Origin: Manganitrophus sp963718695
GTDB taxonomy: Bacteria; Nitrospirota; Nitrospiria; SBBL01; Manganitrophaceae
Reading direction: 5' to 3'
Assembly: GCA_963718695.1 (NCBI GenBank)
Contig: OY970371.1
Span: 2,480,001-2,544,000 of the forward strand
DNA length: 64,000 nucleotides
Within the stretch, counting starts at the first letter, position 1, and each line of letters opens with the position of its first letter. A program made the translations under genes and the position numbers. The notes under the pieces are model-generated. The model searched no databases and was not told the origin of the DNA. It worked only from the letters and a program-made list of their open reading frames with translations. Below are positions 35,367 through 44,197 of the stretch, piece after piece.

Positions 35367-36776
35367 ATGGCATATCAAAAAAAAACACTTGGGAGACTTT
35401 ATAAGCTTTCTGGACCTGATGGTGAGGATATCCTCCATTCTGATACACCTGACGATGGCAACCCAAGAAGTGATGAATTGATAAGACTTCAAGCTTTACT
35501 CTCTCAATGGTTGCGTATTGAGAATATTGTCGTTTTAATGGGTTCGGGTTGTTCTACTAGTCATGAAGGACTTTCTCTGGCGAAATTAGAAAAAACCGTA
35601 CTTTCCTTTCTGAAGGATTATTACAGATTATATGAAGAGGGCGAGGTTGATCTCTATAACTTTGTGAGCGAACGATTGGATTCTTTAGGTAATGAAAAAG
35701 TTTCTTCGTTTGAAGCGTGGCTCTCCTGTCTTAGTAACGTTGAACATTTAGTATGTAGAAGTGACTCGCCAATTTCTGATATTTCCTGGAAAAATGGGGT
35801 AAATCTTAAGCCGGAAAAGTTACAAGATCTTCTAAGCGATTTACAACGCGCAATCTATTTATGGTGCTCCCTTCAGTTACCTTCTCCTGAAAGAATACCT
35901 ACAGGACATCATGCCTTTATGGCCAAATTGATTGCACGTGATCCTTCTTTAGGACGCGCCAAAATATTTACCTTAAATTATGACACCTTAATTGAACAAG
36001 CATTAGATCACCTTGGCATCCAATATGCCGATGGTTTTGTGGGCCAAGCAGAGAGGCGGTTTGAACCATCTTGTTACGGCATTGATATGTACTACCCTGG
36101 TGACGTCTCTGAAGGCCGTGTCAGACGTTACGACAAATTTATTCAACTTTATAAGCTCCATGGTTCAATTCACTGGTGGGAGAGGGAAGAAGGATCAGAT
36201 GTATTGGCTACACACCCACGTCTGGGACCATTTCCAAAGTGGCGTAATGATTACAAGGAAACAGAAAAAGTTGATAAAGAGAAATTCGACTCGCTATTTA
36301 AAGACATGCCAGGTGAAATGGGTATTCTTCCGACTTCAAGTAAGCATATCCAAACGCTTGATTTACCTTACGCTCATCTTTTCCGTGCCTTCCATCAATC
36401 TCTTCAGCAACCCCAGACATTTTTTATTACTATAGGTTACGGTTTTGGAGATGAACATGTAAACCGAATTATTGAGGATGCACTAATAAATCCCAGCTTT
36501 GTAATGTTAGTGGTAGATCCTAAACCTAGTGAGAAGACAAAAAAGAAAATACAAAGTTACCAACTAATGGGTGCTCGCGTCTATTTGCTATCGCCCCTTT
36601 TAGACATCGAGATCTTTTCCTCGGATGCTCCAGCAACATTCGATGATTTTGCGAGTAAGATACTCCCAAATGTATCTTGGTTAGATGATTGGATAAAACT
36701 GAAAAAAATAGAAAATACTTTAAAACATAATTCTCAGAAACGGACCGAAACCTCAATGGGGTCCGGCGATGAGTAA
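35367..36776 (+). CDS. SIR2-family NADase-like protein of a SIR2-HerA defence pair
   Basis: 469 residues. NAD-binding Rossmann signatures of bacterial SIR2_2 proteins are present: IVVLMGSGCS (residues 54-63), FTLNYDTLIEQAL, KLHGSIHWW with the catalytic-type His, and ITIGYGFGDEHVNRII near 370. The N-terminal 50 residues are an extension. In characterised systems the SIR2 subunit assembles with the HerA ATPase and depletes NAD or cleaves nucleic acid during phage infection. The stop overlaps the herA start by 8 bp, the expected operon layout. Codon and base use are more AT-rich than the flanking rib genes. The reading frame is intact, but its HerA partner is not. Confidence 0.85.
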   Translation: MAYQKKTLGRLYKLSGPDGEDILHSDTPDDGNPRSDELIRLQALLSQWLRIENIVVLMGSGCSTSHEGLSLAKLEKTVLSFLKDYYRLYEEGEVDLYNFVSERLDSLGNEKVSSFEAWLSCLSNVEHLVCRSDSPISDISWKNGVNLKPEKLQDLLSDLQRAIYLWCSLQLPSPERIPTGHHAFMAKLIARDPSLGRAKIFTLNYDTLIEQALDHLGIQYADGFVGQAERRFEPSCYGIDMYYPGDVSEGRVRRYDKFIQLYKLHGSIHWWEREEGSDVLATHPRLGPFPKWRNDYKETEKVDKEKFDSLFKDMPGEMGILPTSSKHIQTLDLPYAHLFRAFHQSLQQPQTFFITIGYGFGDEHVNRIIEDALINPSFVMLVVDPKPSEKTKKKIQSYQLMGARVYLLSPLLDIEIFSSDAPATFDDFASKILPNVSWLDDWIKLKKIENTLKHNSQKRTETSMGSGDE

Positions 36777-37642
36777 CAGAATAATAGGTCATGTAGTCGG
36801 GGTTCACGGATTTACCGTGAAAGTGGAGATTTCCTCAGAAATAAAAAGCCCTGTCCGTGCCCACATGCAAGGGGCTGACCTTGGAATATCTATTAATGCC
36901 TATCTATCTTTCAAGATCGGTGGCGGACAACACGCAATAGGTATGATAACTGATTTAGATGCGAGAGATAGTTTTGAACCCACGGATAGAGAACTTTCTC
37001 TCGAACTTACTCGTCCCCGCCGGGTAGCTACGGTTCAACTTCTTGGTCGGATAAATACCATCTTGATGCTCTATTTGCCGATGCACCAAAACGGAACCGA
37101 CCTGACGGTCATCCAGATGATGAACCATTCGATAGTCGTCTTCGTATAGGAGTTGCGGTAGCTCCTGGAAATCAAGAAGTTAAGGGGTCTTTCAATGATT
37201 TGTTTTCAAGACCACTTGCGATAGTTGGCAATACAGGATCAGGGAAATCGAACACTGTCTGCCATCTGGTACAACGATCACAAAACGAACGAATCACAAG
37301 GCGCCCAAAAGTTTTTATATTCGATATTAATGGGGAGTATGGAAGCGCTTTTGAAAAGTCAGCACCGGTAAGCGGACGGAAGCCGAATCACATCTATATC
37401 AATGGCAAGGAATTCGGATTGCCTGTTTGGTTGATGAACACACGAGAGGTCTGTGAATGGTTGAGTGTGGCTGAGCAGGCACAGCAACCTGCGTTGGTTA
37501 ATTTATGGTCTATTGCAAAAGGCGGCGGAGAAATAAAAAAATCAGGTAATGACGTCACTGATTCCATTAATAAAATAAATAGCTTATTATTTTTAATTAG
37601 GGATGAGGAAGCTTTTAATAAAGGGCCGGAGGCAATTACTAT

Positions 37643-38351
37643 GGCTCTAGACTAGCACTTTGCTTATGATGATTAATGATTTTTCGAGTTCAAGCGTGCT
37701 TTTCTTCCAGCGCCATTCACATTCTTTCAGATGCAGCACGAAGTTTCTCTTCACGCCGTTGAACTTTGTCAGCCGCCTCTTGCAGAACGACCAGAAGGCT
37801 TCAATGCCGTTGACGTGGGCACCTCGCTTTCTTGAGAATTCATTGCGATGATGCTTGAGCCGAATATGCCGATCATACCCCACATCCACCAGCCCATGAT
37901 AGCCGCTCCAGCAGTCAGAGTAAATAGTAGAAGAGAGTGCAACCTTGCCGAAAATGATGGAATGCAAGGTCTTTCGCTCACAATTGGGGATAATTTCGGT
38001 ATACACTCGCCCCTTGCGCTCGTAGATGCCGAAGACCGGCTGACGGTGCGTCCCTCTGCCTCTTCTGGTAGCCATGCCTCGCACTCGGCGTGGGCCGAAG
38101 TAGCTCTCATCCACCTCCACTTCACCTTTAAATTGTTTGAGCTGCTTCATTTGATGCTGATAAATTTGGCTTCGATAGTGACTGTAATATTTATTAATGG
38201 TATTGCGATTTATCTTCAGCAGCTTTGCTGTCTGAGTGGCCGTGAGATCCAGGCAGAAGCACTGTAATATTTTTTTCCGCCTGTATTCTGATAATGGCTT
38301 GTTATTATTGAACATCTCTAAACTTTAGCACGTTTCCGCTAGTCTAGAGCC
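37643..38351 (-). mobile_element. IS1595-family element, IS1016-like, inserted in herA
   Basis: 709 bp with 14-bp perfect terminal inverted repeats (GGCTCTAGACTAGC) and a 7-bp flanking duplication TTACTAT (37636-37642 and 38352-38358); the family usually makes 8 bp. One transposase gene on the minus strand. Clean restoration of the herA frame confirms the borders. Confidence 0.93.
37647..38315 (-). CDS. IS1595-family transposase (ISXO2-like DDE)
   Basis: 222 residues. N-terminal HTH (LTATQTAKLLKINRNTINKYY) and the ISXO2-like transposase core: VEVDESYFGPRRVRG with the first Asp, TIYSDCWSGYHGLVDVGYD with the second, and VNGIEAFWSFCKRRLTKFNG containing the third acidic residue (Glu). No zinc-binding N-terminal ribbon is evident, as in the IS1016 group. 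Confidence 0.92.
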   Translation of the reverse strand: MFNNNKPLSEYRRKKILQCFCLDLTATQTAKLLKINRNTINKYYSHYRSQIYQHQMKQLKQFKGEVEVDESYFGPRRVRGMATRRGRGTHRQPVFGIYERKGRVYTEIIPNCERKTLHSIIFGKVALSSTIYSDCWSGYHGLVDVGYDRHIRLKHHRNEFSRKRGAHVNGIEAFWSFCKRRLTKFNGVKRNFVLHLKECEWRWKKSTLELEKSLIIISKVLV

Positions 38352-39593
38352 TTACTATTTGGGCTGCCTTTAGAAGTTACGCTAAGAAACTGCTTCAAGA
38401 GAATCAATTTGAACCAATTGCTAAGATCGAAGATATATTAAACAGACATAAGGAAAAGAAACAACGTTCATTTGGAGATGATGAGTCAGACTTAACCTCT
38501 TCTCTAGAAAGGCTTCGGACCGATATATCTAAAATTTCTATTAGCGAACCTAGTCTAGCTCAAGAATCAGCAGATAAACCTATTCATTTCGGTTTGCACT
38601 ACTTAAAAGACCCCACCGAATTGCTGGAAGCTGCTCGGGTAGAAGATCATGATCAAAGTTTCCGTCAGTTTCTTAGAGGCCTGCAACTACGAATTAAGAA
38701 CCGACTCCGGGACCAACGCTGGTCCAGTTTTTTTAATTATGACAATCTCGAAATAAGCGATTTTCGTGCTTGGCTAATCGGGTTAGGAATTGGTGTTGAG
38801 GTAGATGGAAATGATGTCTGCGTCATAGATTGCTCAATGATCGGCCATGATGTTTTGCCGTATATTTGCGGGATTACTGGTCGCCTGTTGTTGGAACTAC
38901 GTGAACATGCGGTATTAGAAAAACGGTTTTACGAACCCTGGGTAGTGGTACTGGAGGAAGCACATAATTACGTGAGCCCCGCCCGCCAGAATGAACCGCG
39001 AGGTTCGAGCATTTCCCGTGAAACTTTCGAAAGAATTGCTAAAGAAGGGCGCAAGTTTGGTCTTTCTCTTATTGTTGCTAGTCAAAGACCTTGCGATATC
39101 AGTCCAACAGTACTAAGTCAATGTGCAAACTTCATTATGCATCGTCTGCAAAATCAAGATGACATCGAGCATTTTCGACGGATTGTTCCTAGCCAATCCC
39201 GCCGACTATTGGACCAGATAACCATCCTAAGCGCGGGAGAAGCGATAGTACTGGGAAGTGGATTCCACGTTCCTTCAAGAGTACAAATCGATCGGCCCCA
39301 AAAATCACCACATAGCCAATCATCGGTGCCGCATCTTTCTTGGCGAGCGGAATCAGAAGAACGATTTAACTTAGATGACGCGTTAGGTCTTTGGGGAATT
39401 CAGGATATTCCGGAGTAACTCTGTACACGGGTCAGGTCTTGCAATAACAGAAACATTCCCCTTGCGTTCCGTGAGGTCAAGATGAGTTCGAGCTTTAGAG
39501 GACGTGTCAGCAGCGCCGATAGATAATTAACTACGGGTGCTCTTTCTTCAAAACCAAAAACTCAAAGCCGCCCTTGACCTACTTCTTCCTCGA

Positions 39594-39621
39594 TTGATGA
39601 GCGGTGAAATTGCTGTATAAT
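39594..39621 (+). promoter_or_regulatory. Sigma-70 promoter of the truncated ATPase gene
   Basis: TTGATG (39594-39599), 16-base spacer and consensus TATAAT (39616-39621), 37 bases before the ATG. The 240 bp between herA and this ATG hold no gene. Confidence 0.6.
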
Positions 39622-39623
39622 GG

Positions 39624-39644
39624 CAAACACGTTGTAAGTGTTTG
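39624..39644 (+). promoter_or_regulatory. Inverted repeat at the start of the ATPase transcript
   Basis: CAAACAC and GTGTTTG flank a 7-base centre immediately after the -10 box, covering the likely transcription start. This is an operator-like position; a leader hairpin is the alternative. Confidence 0.4.
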
Positions 39645-39658
39645 GGAGATTTTTCGTT

Positions 39659-40386
39659 ATGGCTCAATTACATGAACTACACGTTCAGGGATTTAAATCG
39701 ATCCGCGATCAGAAACTTGAATTCGGCCCGCTCAATGTGTTCATCGGCGGCAATGGGGCCGGAAAGTCGAATTTGGTCGGGGTATTTCATTTTCTTCACC
39801 GAGTGGCAAAGCAGCAGCTCCAGACCTACACGGGCGAAGTGGGTGGAGCCAATGCGATTCTTCATTTTGGCCGAAGAAGAACGGAAAGACTACGGTTAAG
39901 AACGGAATTTCGTGATGGCACAAATGCAAATATTTATGAGTTTGAATTAAAGCCCACTGGAGAGGACCGTTTTATATTTGAACAAGAAGCGACTTACTAT
40001 TGGGATCGGCTTCATCATGAAATTGCCTATAGTGACGAAGCTTGGGCAGGCCATGCGGAAGCCCAAGTAGCAGAATCAAAACGGAGAATTGCAGGCTACA
40101 TTCGTGGACACCTTGACAGTTATCGCATCTATCATTTCCACGATACGAGCGCATCAGCGCCGGTGAAACAAACCTGCAACGTCGCGGACAACCGGTTCCT
40201 GCGCGCCGATGCGAGCAACCTTGCGGCCTTCCTCTACTGGCTCCAGGAAAAGCAGCCGGTTCACTATCGAAATATCGAAGACACCGTGCGCCAGGTTGCG
40301 CCGTTCTTTCATCGCTTTAAGCTGGCGCCCTCAGCATTGAACCTGGAAAAAATCCGGCTAGAGTGGGAAGAAAAGAAGAGCGATAC
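39659..40386 (+). pseudogene. RecF/OLD-like AAA ATPase, truncated by IS-B
   Basis: About 242 native residues. MAQLHELHVQGFKSIRDQKL followed by Walker A GGNGAGKSN (residues 30-38) is typical of AAA_21/AAA_15 SMC-like ATPases (COG4637). The frame runs to WEEKKSDT, where such proteins continue into the Ser-Asp-Gly signature and Walker B, and there IS-B begins (40387). The last residues before the stop are IS-encoded. The remaining C-terminal half was not found in the window. Such ATPases often serve defence or repair; the product here should be inactive as no Walker B remains. Confidence 0.8.
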
Positions 40387-40413
40387 TGGACTGCACCCTT
40401 AAGTTTGGACGGT

Positions 40414-41229
40414 TTAGGTTAGAGTGCCCCGACAGAGTGGTGGATGCTTCTGGGCGGCCGTCCAGAGCGCTTCAAATTCCTCGGGTGGGCGGTAGCCCAG
40501 GGCTGAGTGCAGCCGTTTGCGATTGTACACCTGTTCGATAAAATATGGGAGCCGACTCCGTACATCTTCCAGAGTCCGGTACTCCTCCAGATAAACTTCT
40601 TCGGTCTTTAAAGTTTTCATGAAACTTTCTGCGACGGCATTGTCATAGGGGTTGCCTCTTCGAGCCATGCTGATTTGGAACCCATGGGCGCTTAAGGTTT
40701 CGACATAGTCGTATGCGGCATACTGGACTCCCTGATCCGAGTGATGGATGGCACCCTCCGGTGGCCTTCTGGTTTCAATCGCCATTTGAAGCGCCTGTAA
40801 GCTCAAGGCCGTGTCGATCCGTCGGGAGAGGGCATACCCGATGGTTTTGCGAGAGAACCGATCCAGGATGACGGCCAGGTAAACGAAGGCCGTCAGAATC
40901 CGGATGTAGGTGATATCGGCCACCCAGACTTGGTTGGGCGCGGTAATAAGGAGATCCCCGATCAGATTCGGATAGCGAGGATATGGATGCCGACTGTTTG
41001 TGGTCGTCACCCACCGACGACGGGGCCGACAGAGCAGGTCCCGCTCCCTCATGAGACGAAGCACTTTCTTGTGGTTGATCAGAATCCCTTCTCGGTGGAG
41101 TTGGGCCGTGATCCGTCGGTAGCCGTAGCCGCTGAATTCTTCCACCAGGGCGTCGATCCTCTGGAGAAGCCAGAGGTCCCCTTTCTTTTCAACCGGCTTA
41201 TAGTAATAACTGCTCTTCGGGAGGCTCAT
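40414..41229 (-). CDS. IS-B transposase OrfB, copy 1
   Basis: 271 residues, rve/DDE core: WVADITYIRILTAFVYLAV, HHSDQGVQYAAYDYV, and NPYDNAVAESFMKTLKTEEV holding the catalytic Glu. The gene overlaps orfA by ATGA; a -1 slip on seven A residues (41325-41331) in orfA would give an OrfAB fusion through REEAPCGG into MSLPKSS. Confidence 0.95.
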   Translation of the reverse strand: MSLPKSSYYYKPVEKKGDLWLLQRIDALVEEFSGYGYRRITAQLHREGILINHKKVLRLMRERDLLCRPRRRWVTTTNSRHPYPRYPNLIGDLLITAPNQVWVADITYIRILTAFVYLAVILDRFSRKTIGYALSRRIDTALSLQALQMAIETRRPPEGAIHHSDQGVQYAAYDYVETLSAHGFQISMARRGNPYDNAVAESFMKTLKTEEVYLEEYRTLEDVRSRLPYFIEQVYNRKRLHSALGYRPPEEFEALWTAAQKHPPLCRGTLT

Positions 41230-41579
41230 GAGTTCGCACCCCCTTTCGAGGCTTTGGAGGAGATGCCGGTTCGCTTCAATGAACGCCCTTCTTGCTCGGC
41301 CTCCGCAAGGCGCTTCCTCACGGCTTTTTTTAAGAACTCGTTTTCCAGGATCACTTTCCCCAGCATCTGCTCCAGCTGGCGGACCCTCTCTTCTAAGGCG
41401 GCCTCTTTCGTCGGCTCGTTGTCATATCCGCCTTGGGCATACTGCTTCTTCCAGTGATACAGGAGGCTGGAGGAGAGACGATGACGACGGCAAAGTTGTG
41501 CGGCGGTGCTGACCCCGCTCAACAGCTCCTCGATCACTTGGCGCTTGAACTCGGGACTGAAGGTTCTCTGATTCCTCAT
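41226..41579 (-). CDS. IS-B transposase OrfA, copy 1
   Basis: 117 residues with HTH_Tnp_1 (RTFSPEFKRQVIEELLSG, QLCRRHRLSSSLLYHWKKQY) and a coiled coil (ALEERVRQLEQMLGKVI). Contains the A7 slippery run. Confidence 0.93.
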   Translation of the reverse strand: MRNQRTFSPEFKRQVIEELLSGVSTAAQLCRRHRLSSSLLYHWKKQYAQGGYDNEPTKEAALEERVRQLEQMLGKVILENEFLKKAVRKRLAEAEQEGRSLKRTGISSKASKGGANS

Positions 41580-41666
41580 GACAAGATCCTTTCCGCCCCT
41601 TCTTCGGGGCCGATGATCCTGCCGGGTACTCTAACATATTTCGTCCAGTTTCAGGGGTGCAGTCCA

Positions 41667-41910
41667 GAATGCCTATATTGAGAGCTTCAATGGACGCTTT
41701 CGCGATGAGTGCCTCAATCAGCATCTTTTTTTCGATCTGTTAGATGCAAGACAGAAAATTGAGACTTGGCGGTTGGACTACAACCAGAATCGGCCACACA
41801 GCTCTCTGGGTAACATGACTCCCCAGGAGTTTGTCACCAAGCAAGCAGTCATGATCCCTTGCCTGACCGGACGCTAACTGTAGACTGGTACACAAAAGGG
41901 GGGAAGGTCA
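41667..41910 (+). mobile_element. IS-A fragment, orfB 3' end, inverted
   Basis: 244 bp encoding AYIESFNGRFRDECLN to the OrfB end, then the IS-A terminus. It lies in plus orientation, opposite to the rest of the same IS-A copy (43230-44197). The two parts add up to 1212 bp, exactly IS-A (1209) plus the 3-bp duplication made by IS-B. The flank TCAC (41911-41914) is the complement of GTGA beyond the other part. Confidence 0.93.
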
Positions 41911-41949
41911 TCACAGCTAACGAGTATCACTCTTCAGGGCGCCGATGGA
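41911..41949 (+). pseudogene. 39-bp inverted remnant of the SpvB-like gene
   Basis: Its reverse complement, read on the flipped segment, joins the truncated SpvB-like frame at 44198 and gives HAKVSQLTSITLQGADG across the junction once the GTGA duplication is collapsed. It is therefore a displaced piece of that gene. Confidence 0.8.
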
Positions 41950-42036
41950 TGGACTGCACCCCTGAAACTGGACGAAATATGTTAGAGTACCCGGCAGGAT
42001 CATCGGCCCCGAAGAAGGGGCGGAAAGGATCTTGTC

Positions 42037-42390
42037 ATGAGGAATCAGAGAACCTTCAGTCCCGAGTTCAAGCGCCAAGTGATCGAGGAGCTGTTGAGCG
42101 GGGTCAGCACCGCCGCACAACTTTGCCGTCGTCATCGTCTCTCCTCCAGCCTCCTGTATCACTGGAAGAAGCAGTATGCCCAAGGCGGATATGACAACGA
42201 GCCGACGAAAGAGGCCGCCTTAGAAGAGAGGGTCCGCCAGCTGGAGCAGATGCTGGGGAAAGTGATCCTGGAAAACGAGTTCTTAAAAAAAGCCGTGAGG
42301 AAGCGCCTTGCGGAGGCCGAGCAAGAAGGGCGTTCATTGAAGCGAACCGGCATCTCCTCCAAAGCCTCGAAAGGGGGTGCGAACTCATGA
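42037..42390 (+). CDS. IS-B transposase OrfA, copy 2
   Basis: 117 residues, same sequence as copy 1, HTH_Tnp_1 plus coiled coil. The slippery A7 run is at 42285-42291. Confidence 0.93.
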   Translation: MRNQRTFSPEFKRQVIEELLSGVSTAAQLCRRHRLSSSLLYHWKKQYAQGGYDNEPTKEAALEERVRQLEQMLGKVILENEFLKKAVRKRLAEAEQEGRSLKRTGISSKASKGGANS

Positions 42391-43202
42391 GCCTCCCGAA
42401 GAGCAGTTATTACTATAAGCCGGTTGAAAAGAAAGGGGACCTCTGGCTTCTCCAGAGGATCGACGCCCTGGTGGAAGAATTCAGCGGCTACGGCTACCGA
42501 CGGATCACGGCCCAACTCCACCGAGAAGGGATTCTGATCAACCACAAGAAAGTGCTTCGTCTCATGAGGGAGCGGGACCTGCTCTGTCGGCCCCGTCGTC
42601 GGTGGGTGACGACCACAAACAGTCGGCATCCATATCCTCGCTATCCGAATCTGATCGGGGATCTCCTTATTACCGCGCCCAACCAAGTCTGGGTGGCCGA
42701 TATCACCTACATCCGGATTCTGACGGCCTTCGTTTACCTGGCCGTCATCCTGGATCGGTTCTCTCGCAAAACCATCGGGTATGCCCTCTCCCGACGGATC
42801 GACACGGCCTTGAGCTTACAGGCGCTTCAAATGGCGATTGAAACCAGAAGGCCACCGGAGGGTGCCATCCATCACTCGGATCAGGGAGTCCAGTATGCCG
42901 CATACGACTATGTCGAAACCTTAAGCGCCCATGGGTTCCAAATCAGCATGGCTCGAAGAGGCAACCCCTATGACAATGCCGTCGCAGAAAGTTTCATGAA
43001 AACTTTAAAGACCGAAGAAGTTTATCTGGAGGAGTACCGGACTCTGGAAGATGTACGGAGTCGGCTCCCATATTTTATCGAACAGGTGTACAATCGCAAA
43101 CGGCTGCACTCAGCCCTGGGCTACCGCCCACCCGAGGAATTTGAAGCGCTCTGGACGGCCGCCCAGAAGCATCCACCACTCTGTCGGGGCACTCTAACCT
43201 AA
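42387..43202 (+). CDS. IS-B transposase OrfB, copy 2
   Basis: 271 residues with the DDE core, same protein sequence as copy 1. Start overlaps the orfA stop (ATGA). Identical copies indicate recent transposition or gene conversion. Confidence 0.95.
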   Translation: MSLPKSSYYYKPVEKKGDLWLLQRIDALVEEFSGYGYRRITAQLHREGILINHKKVLRLMRERDLLCRPRRRWVTTTNSRHPYPRYPNLIGDLLITAPNQVWVADITYIRILTAFVYLAVILDRFSRKTIGYALSRRIDTALSLQALQMAIETRRPPEGAIHHSDQGVQYAAYDYVETLSAHGFQISMARRGNPYDNAVAESFMKTLKTEEVYLEEYRTLEDVRSRLPYFIEQVYNRKRLHSALGYRPPEEFEALWTAAQKHPPLCRGTLT

Positions 43203-43229
43203 ACCGTCCAAACTTAAGGGTGCAGTCCA

Positions 43230-43840
43230 TTCTGATACGGCTTGCCCGGTTCAATGTAATGCAGCTTCACTCCATTCTGGTGTGCCCATTGATCGAGCAG
43301 TCTTCCCGCAAACTCCGGCCCATTATCTGTACAGAGCACTTGGGGTAATCCTCGCTGCTGCACCAATTGGTCTAAAAACCTTGTCACCTGAGCGCCCCCG
43401 ATAGAGCTGTCCACATAAATCCCGGGACACTCCCGAGAATAATCGTCCACCACCGTTAAGCAGCGAATCCGTCTTCCATCAACCAAGACATCTGAGACAA
43501 AATCTAACGACCACCGAGCATTGACCGCTTGAGCTGCAACCAGTGGCACTCGCAATGCAGACACGCGCTTTCGCGGGGACCTTCTGCGCAAAGACAGCCG
43601 CTCTTGTCGATAGAGTCTCTCCACGCGCTTGTGATTGACATGATATCCCTCCCGCCTCAGTAGAACACATAGGCGAGGGCTTCCGTAGCGTGGCCGCAGC
43701 GCCGCCAACTCTAGAAGCCTTAGCCGAAGCACTTCATCCCGATTGGCACTTCTCTGATAATGGAAGCTTGATCGCGTCATCCCGATCAGCCGGCAGGCTC
43801 GACGCTCTGAGAACCCATACACTTGCATCGAATGCTTCAC
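43230..43840 (-). pseudogene. IS-A orfB, truncated by IS-B copy 2
   Basis: About 203 residues of OrfB with the first two catalytic Asp residues (SLDFVSDV, CTDNGPEFAG). The frame ends in IS-B sequence after PYQN, losing the catalytic Glu now located in the inverted fragment at 41667-41910. Cannot support transposition. Confidence 0.9.
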
Positions 43841-43863
43841 AATCTCACGTCGCGCTACCGGCC

Positions 43864-44127
43864 TTAGAACTTTTTTGCCAACACATCCTTCAGCGCCACC
43901 AAATCCAGCGCCTGTTCAGCGACCAACTGCTTGAGCCGACGGTTCTCCTCCTCCAGTTGCCGAAGCCGACGCACTTCGCTGACTGCCATGCCGTTGTACT
44001 TCGTCCGCCAAGTGTAAAACGTCGCATCCGAGATCCCGTATTTGCGACAAATCTCTAGCACCTTCAATCCCGCCTGCTGCTCCCTCAAAATCGAAAGAAT
44101 CTGCTCCTCAGAAAATCGCTTCTTCAT
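43864..44127 (-). CDS. IS-A transposase OrfA, second copy
   Basis: 87 residues, protein identical to the OrfA at 29155-29418. Intact, but its fusion partner is broken. Confidence 0.92.
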   Translation of the reverse strand: MKKRFSEEQILSILREQQAGLKVLEICRKYGISDATFYTWRTKYNGMAVSEVRRLRQLEEENRRLKQLVAEQALDLVALKDVLAKKF

Positions 44128-44197
44128 CTGCTCCCTCCAGGACCTGCCTCAATCGGAAGCTAGATTATAACTGGTACAGTTTTCGGGGGAAAGGTCA

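Larger units (their letters stand above)
36769..39418 (+). pseudogene. herA: HerA-type ATPase gene, disrupted by a frameshift and an IS1595 insertion
   Basis: Start MSNRIIGHVVGVHGF overlaps the SIR2 stop. The frame breaks near 37040-37052: the open text VQLLGR must jump by -1 to continue DKYHLDALFADAP, so one base is missing relative to the ancestor. Walker A follows (VGNTGSGKSNTVCHL, about 37220). The gene is then cut at 37642 by a 709-bp element with a TTACTAT duplication. Removing it restores AITIWAAF, and the frame runs to 39418 through Walker B (VVVLEEAHNYV), the RecA-like core VASQRPCDISPTVLSQC, and a normal end. The repaired product would be about 630 residues, right for anti-phage HerA. 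No slippery site explains the first shift. Confidence 0.85.
40387..41666 (-). mobile_element. IS3-family element IS-B, copy 1
   Basis: 1280 bp, ends TGGACTGCACCC and its complement; imperfect inverted repeats extend to about 40 bp. Identical in length and gene content to copy 2 at 41950-43229 but in opposite orientation. Its outer flanks (TAC on the left; TCC after undoing the inversion) do not match as a target duplication, so this copy has taken part in a deletion or recombination. Confidence 0.93.
41950..43229 (+). mobile_element. IS3-family element IS-B, copy 2, inserted in IS-A
   Basis: 1280 bp, same ends as copy 1. It interrupts IS-A orfB between PYQN and AYIES with a TTC target duplication (43230-43232, and the complement GAA at 41667-41669). 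The left flank was exchanged with copy 1 by inversion. Confidence 0.95.
43230..44197 (-). mobile_element. IS-A fragment, orfA and orfB 5' part
   Basis: 968 bp carrying the IS-A right terminus, a complete orfA (43864-44127) and orfB (to PYQN), cut by IS-B. The right flank GTGA (44198-44201) pairs with the inverted TCAC at 41911-41914 as the original target duplication. Confidence 0.94.

Noticed and set aside
37030..37060. Programmed frameshift in herA
   Set aside because: No slippery heptamer, stop-adjacent site or downstream structure is visible; a mutation or sequencing error is simpler.
39425..39470. GGGTCAGGTCTTGCAATA-like sequence after herA as a REP/RAYT remnant
   Set aside because: Only one copy in the window and no hairpin or transposase nearby, so not reported as a repeat.
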